Notes under the pieces: generated by a model | Told to the model about the DNA's origin: nothing | Database searches by the model: none | The model's input: the letters and a program-made list of their open reading frames with translations, nothing else | NCBI GenBank assembly: GCA_963836015.1 | Contig: CAWIIF010000005.1 | Location: forward strand, 239,099-303,098 | Source: CAWCDJ01 sp963836015 | GTDB taxonomy: Bacteria; Acidobacteriota; Terriglobia; Bryobacterales; Bryobacteraceae | Length of the DNA: 64,000 bases | Direction of reading: 5' to 3' | Program-made: the position numbers and the translations under genes | Part shown: piece by piece, positions 60,592 to 64,000 of the stretch | Position numbering within the stretch: position 1 is the stretch's first letter | How the letters are laid out: every line of letters starts with the position of its first letter

Positions 60592-61677
60592 TCAGGCCGT
60601 ACACCGGCTGATACCTTTCTCATTCCATTCCAGACCCGTTCCCACAACCTCGCGCAGAACTGCCATACCACTCTCGACCCTAAGCGGCTCCGACAAGATG
60701 ATGTTCCACCAATCTGCATATTCAAGCCAGTGGGCCGTTCCTGTCACACAGAGCAGTTGCCAGCTTACCTCCGGCCAGAGATGGCTTGAAACTGGAATGC
60801 CGTGCACTTCTGCCAGAGCTGCTGCGCGCAGCCACCCGGTGACGCCACCGATTTTCATCACGTCGAACATGACGTAGTCAGAAGCTCGTGCATTGATGGC
60901 ATGTCTCAAGTCCGGCGTGCCCCACCAGTTTTCACCACATTGGATAGGTACATTGACCTCGCGGGCTACCAACGCGTGACCCTCATAGTCGTGTGCCAGC
61001 GTGGGCTCCTCTACCCAGGTCAGTCCTTCGTTGTCCAGCACGCGCAGACGCTCTACCGCTTCGACGGGAGTAAGGCTTTGGTTGTAGTCGACCATGATCG
61101 CCACATCCTCCCCGGCGGCCGATCGCATGGCGCGTATGACCTCAAGATCCTCTTTGAGATCCGGATACCCGATCTTCGCTTTGATCCCTTTGAAACCGCG
61201 CCGAGCCCAGCCTTCCGCAACCCTGGCGGAACCGCTTACGCCGTCATATCCCACCGCTCCATAGGCCCGCAACGGCTTTTCGACGCCGCCAAGCAGCCGT
61301 ACCAAGGATGTATTGTGGCTACGCGCCAGCGTGTCCCACAATGCCATATCAATACCCGCAAGTGCCATGCCGACCAAGCCTTGAGTACCCAGCAATCGGA
61401 ATCGGCAGGCGAGTTTGTGTTCGATCTCGCGTGGGGCGACTGGTTCACCCTTCAATAGCGATTCGAAGTTTCGAATCAGATCCGCTGTCGGTTGGAGTGC
61501 AGCTGCGGTGTATGTGAAAACGATGCTGTGGCCGGCAAGGCCCTCATCAGTGATCACGTCGGTCAGCACCAGCGGTGATTCGGTGACTGTGCCGCTGGCG
61601 GTTCGATGCGGCTCCTGCATTGGTACACGTACCGTCCGAACGCGGATCTCTTTAATGGTAGGAACCCTAGAATCCAT
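60592..61677 (-). CDS. mdlA: Mandelate racemase (enolase superfamily)
   Basis: 361 residues, very close in plan to Pseudomonas putida mandelate racemase, offset by two positions. The catalytic set is complete: KAK at Lys166/Lys168, metal ligands Asp197 ('MVDYNQSL'), Glu223 ('WVEEPTLAHDYEGH') and Glu249 ('QCGENW'), then Asp272 ('FDVMKIGGVTGW') with His299 ('SSHLWPE') as the second base, and Glu319 ('HWLEY'). It interconverts R- and S-mandelate or a similar 2-hydroxy acid. No mandelate dehydrogenase or benzoylformate decarboxylase gene is nearby. It is intact although surrounded by insertion elements, which suggests transfer. Confidence 0.9.
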   Translation of the reverse strand: MDSRVPTIKEIRVRTVRVPMQEPHRTASGTVTESPLVLTDVITDEGLAGHSIVFTYTAAALQPTADLIRNFESLLKGEPVAPREIEHKLACRFRLLGTQGLVGMALAGIDMALWDTLARSHNTSLVRLLGGVEKPLRAYGAVGYDGVSGSARVAEGWARRGFKGIKAKIGYPDLKEDLEVIRAMRSAAGEDVAIMVDYNQSLTPVEAVERLRVLDNEGLTWVEEPTLAHDYEGHALVAREVNVPIQCGENWWGTPDLRHAINARASDYVMFDVMKIGGVTGWLRAAALAEVHGIPVSSHLWPEVSWQLLCVTGTAHWLEYADWWNIILSEPLRVESGMAVLREVVGTGLEWNEKGISRCTA

Positions 61678-62486
61678 GTTTCGAGATTATCTCACTCTGG
61701 ATTCAAACAAGGTGACGATTCGCTACGGCTGGGGTGTACTCCAAAAGCGCGATTACCCGCCGGTGGTCGCCAAGGATTTACCTACGACTCCGGAGCGTCT
61801 TCGGCTGCTCCCGGTCGGATCACGCCATCCATTGGGACCTCAGGTCGAGGTGGGGCTACAATGATTTCATTCAAGGCGAAACGGAAGCGGGCTGCGGGGC
61901 AATCACGCCGAGGGATAGCGTGGTGGGCTCATCGAGACGATGAACGGGACGCGGCCGGTTCCCTTCCGCACTCCTCAGCAGACCGCATTGGATCGGCCAG
62001 ATCCCTTAAATCCCCGCCCCAAAGGGCGGAATACTCACTTTAGCGGATAGCGCCCCCTCTCCATTTCAGGCTGGACCAACACAGGTGGCAATTTGAGCTC
62101 ACGCAGTGCTCTCCTCATTCCAATCTCTTGAAGCACTCATGGGCTAAGGCAGGGGTGTAGAGTTATGCCCTCAGCAGCCGGCGATTCAAAATAGGCTCGT
62201 CAGAGGACAGCGCCTGAAAACCACATGATCGTGATCCTGCTGAAATTCTTCTGGGAGCGTACTCTACATTGGGTTATATCTCCATCCCCAATTCGCGGGA
62301 GAGGTCTTCTGTTGAGAGATCCTCTCGGATCCTAATCCCTGGGATTGCACACCGCCGCCTATCAATCTGGCAACTCTCTCTTATACGGCCTTGCGCGGAT
62401 CGCTCGGCCTTGGACTTGTCCCCAATTTTGAGACAAACGGTTAAGACTCAATTAATCAAAATTTGCATTGAATGGAGAATTGAGTC
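61678..62486. other. Long intergenic region upstream of mdlA
   Basis: A 62-residue frame (61676-61864) starts in the mdlA ATG on the opposite strand but has no ribosome site. The others lack support. A perfect hairpin CCGCCC-CAAA-GGGCGG lies at 62014-62029. At 62427-62438 the string ATTTTGAGACA matches the outer edge of the IS3-type element at 58896-58906 in inverted orientation. Nothing else is recognised in these 800 bases. Confidence 0.45.
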
Positions 62487-62831
62487 ATGGGATTGTCTCG
62501 CAGGCAGTTCACAAAAGAGTTCAAGCTGGCCGCCGTGCGGCGGCTGGAATCAGGGGTTTCGATCGGCGAAGCCGCCCGCGCATTGGAGGTAAACCCCAAC
62601 GTGCTGCACCGTTGGCGGCGTGAATTCCGCCAGGGGACGGGCAACGCCTTCCCCGGCAACGGCAAGCAGCGCTGGTCCGAGGGGCGGATCGCCGAACTGG
62701 AGCGGAAGGTCGGTCAGCAGACCCTGGAGATCGATTTTTTGAAAGGGTGCTTGCAGCGCATCGAGGAACAGCGGATGCTGCAGGCATTGACTGGAAATCC
62801 GCGGTCTGCCGGGAAATCCAAGAAGAAGTGA
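62487..62831 (+). CDS. IS3-family transposase OrfA (second element)
   Basis: 114 residues. 'RRQFTKEFKLAAVRRLESGVSIGEAARALEVNPNVLHRWRREF' is the HTH that recognises the IS ends, and 'IAELERKVGQQTLEIDFLKGCLQRIEEQ' the leucine zipper. The slippery string TTTTTTG (62735-62741) lies inside the zipper; a -1 shift there fuses it to OrfB. It is unrelated at sequence level to the OrfA at 57366. Confidence 0.92.
   Translation: MGLSRRQFTKEFKLAAVRRLESGVSIGEAARALEVNPNVLHRWRREFRQGTGNAFPGNGKQRWSEGRIAELERKVGQQTLEIDFLKGCLQRIEEQRMLQALTGNPRSAGKSKKK
62735..62741 (+). promoter_or_regulatory. Programmed -1 frameshift site of the IS3 element
   Basis: TTTTTTG is read in OrfA as ...GAT TTT TTG AAA. A one-base slip back gives TTT TTT GAA and enters the OrfB frame, which stays open to 63709. 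The heptamer fits X XXY YYZ. IS3 members more often use A6G, so this is a T-based version. Downstream structure was not evaluated. Confidence 0.55.
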
Positions 62832-63709
62832 ATGCCCATCGTGGTCTGAGCATTCAACGCATGACGGAACTGGGGCGGGTAACCCGCTCCAGTTTCTACC
62901 GCTCCCAGGAGGAGAAGCCGGCGAAACCGGATGCCGACATGGACTTGCGGGATGCCATCCATCGCATCGCGTTGGAATGGCCCTGCTACGGACGGCCGCG
63001 CATCACCCAGGAACTGCGTAATCAGGGATGGCAGGTCAACCCCAAACGGGTTTACCGCCTGATGCGCGAAGACAATCTGCTCTGTTTGCGGAAGCGCAAG
63101 TTCGTCATCACCACCGATTCCAACCACAGCCGCAAAATCTATTCGAACCTGGCCGGTAAGGTGGCGCTCACCGGAGTGAACCAGCTCTGGGTGGCGGATA
63201 TCACCTATGTCCGACTGGGCGAGGAGTTCATTTTCGTCGCCGTGATTCTGGACGCCTATTCTCGCCGGGTCATCGGCTGGGCGCTGGACTGGAACATGGA
63301 AGACGAGTTGACGCTGACGGCGCTACGGATGGCGCTGGCGGAACGCGGGGCGGCGCCGGGGCTGATTCATCATTCGGATCGCGGATCGCAGTACGCCAGC
63401 AACGATTACACCGGACTGTTGCAGGAAAACGGCATCGCCATCAGTATGTCGCGCAAAGGCAATCCGTGGGACAACGCCTTTTGCGAGTCGTTCATGAAGA
63501 CTCTGAAATACGAAGAAGTGCTGCGCAATGAATACCGAGACCTCGCCGAGGCCAAGCGTTCCATCGGACGCTTTCTCGAAAAGGTCTACAACGAAAAACG
63601 GCTGCACTCGGCTCTCGGTTATCTCTCACCGGCCAAGTTCGAAAGTTCGCTGCCACCCATGCAACGGCAAAAAAGTGAGGGCCCTCAGGATGCGTTTTTT
63701 CAGGCATGA
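62747..63709 (+). CDS. IS3-family transposase OrfB (DDE integrase domain, second element)
   Basis: Up to 320 residues. In practice it is probably made as an OrfAB fusion from 62487 by slippage at 62735, since the GTG at 62747 has no ribosome site. 'WPCYGRPRITQELRNQGWQVNPKRVYRLMREDNLL' is the HTH_21 region. The DDE residues are in 'LWVADITYVRLG', 'IHHSDRGSQYAS' and 'NPWDNAFCESFMKTLK'. The terminal 'YNEKRLHSALGYLSPAKFE' is complete. The element looks intact in its coding part; its right inverted repeat was not found before the window ends. Confidence 0.93.
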   Translation: MLAAHRGTADAAGIDWKSAVCREIQEEVNAHRGLSIQRMTELGRVTRSSFYRSQEEKPAKPDADMDLRDAIHRIALEWPCYGRPRITQELRNQGWQVNPKRVYRLMREDNLLCLRKRKFVITTDSNHSRKIYSNLAGKVALTGVNQLWVADITYVRLGEEFIFVAVILDAYSRRVIGWALDWNMEDELTLTALRMALAERGAAPGLIHHSDRGSQYASNDYTGLLQENGIAISMSRKGNPWDNAFCESFMKTLKYEEVLRNEYRDLAEAKRSIGRFLEKVYNEKRLHSALGYLSPAKFESSLPPMQRQKSEGPQDAFFQA

Positions 63710-64000
63710 CGGAATCTATCGGTCCGATGTGTCCTCACATCTTTTTACCCCTGGGTCGTGTCCCGCTTTCCGGTCGGGCCGCTGCCAGGGTATAGAGCAA
63801 GCCGGAAAGCACATGCTCTTCCCATCGTCCGCGATGAGTTCCGGCCGGCTATTCCTCAATCGGGTTGCTCGCCAGCATTGCCCGTCTCCGCTTCACCGGC
63901 GATTCCAGAATAAACTCTGGTCTTCCCGCGCCCCAACGATTTATCATTGAACGGCAGGTGTGTCTTAACTGGTTGTGTCAGCCGAGGGGGCAAGCGCACC
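63710..64000. other. Sequence to the window end, no supported gene
   Basis: Only short frames are present. On the minus strand a 31-codon frame (about 63948 to 63853) reads 'RPEFILESPVKRRAMLASN' and could be part of a gene remnant, but I cannot assign it. The right end of the IS3 element should lie here or beyond, and I could not identify its inverted repeat. Confidence 0.35.

Noticed and set aside
61676..61864. 62-codon frame divergent from mdlA
   Set aside because: No ribosome site, it starts in the palindromic overlap with the mdlA ATG, and has no family match.

Overview
This 64 kb window is GC-rich chromosomal DNA. It most likely comes from an Acidobacteriota soil bacterium of the Solibacter/Bryobacter type. 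The main reason is three full-length 'acidobacterial duplicated orphan permease' (ADOP) genes, none beside a MacB-type ATPase gene. A large BNR-repeat exoprotein, a TAT-type Gfo/Idh/MocA oxidoreductase, a sulfatase and a secreted cyclodextrin-glucanotransferase-like enzyme fit the same lifestyle. This assignment is inferred from gene content; no rRNA gene or other phylogenetic marker is present.

Bases 1-39,400 look like ordinary, densely packed chromosome. In order they hold: an ECF sigma factor tail, an ADOP and a secreted GH13 enzyme; a DUF2278 protein; mtnA divergent from an M20 hydrolase; a membrane-fused spermidine-synthase-like protein overlapping an AsmA-like protein; OmpA and DUF2784 proteins; a second ADOP and a GntR/LacI-type regulator; a YgjV-like protein, a HAD phosphatase and a lysozyme-like protein; a small membrane protein and the AmtB ammonium channel; a third ADOP; an operon of cytochrome c peroxidase, haem-binding protein, PolX and Nudix; UspA; the BNR protein; Gfo/Idh/MocA and PIG-L; and a sulfatase with a membrane protein.

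Bases 39,400-53,660 look accessory. A degenerate tRNA-like fragment is followed by a translationally coupled RND efflux operon (sORF, tolC, hlyD, RND pump). Next come a large winged-helix/AAA-ATPase/TPR regulator divergent from a selenium-binding-protein (methanethiol oxidase family) gene, a histidine-bearing membrane protein, a SAM methyltransferase, a DinB protein and a second PIG-L deacetylase. I propose that this last set is a low-molecular-weight-thiol or methanethiol module.

Bases 53,650-64,000 are a mobile-element graveyard. They hold a broken aromatic amino acid decarboxylase gene, a frameshifted and truncated group II intron reverse transcriptase, and an IS66 element with a frameshifted tnpA. 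The IS66 tnpC is fused in frame to the C-terminal half of an IS91-type transposase. An IS3-type element cuts the IS91 fragment. Further on are a frameshifted, internally deleted mobile-type gene, an intact orphan mandelate racemase, and a second IS3-family element with a T6G slippery site.

Several genes carry a -10-like hexamer only 6-11 bases before the start codon and no Shine-Dalgarno sequence, which suggests leaderless or near-leaderless transcripts. Others (amtB, the 53-aa membrane protein, the HAD phosphatase, the SBP56 operon) have clear Shine-Dalgarno sites.
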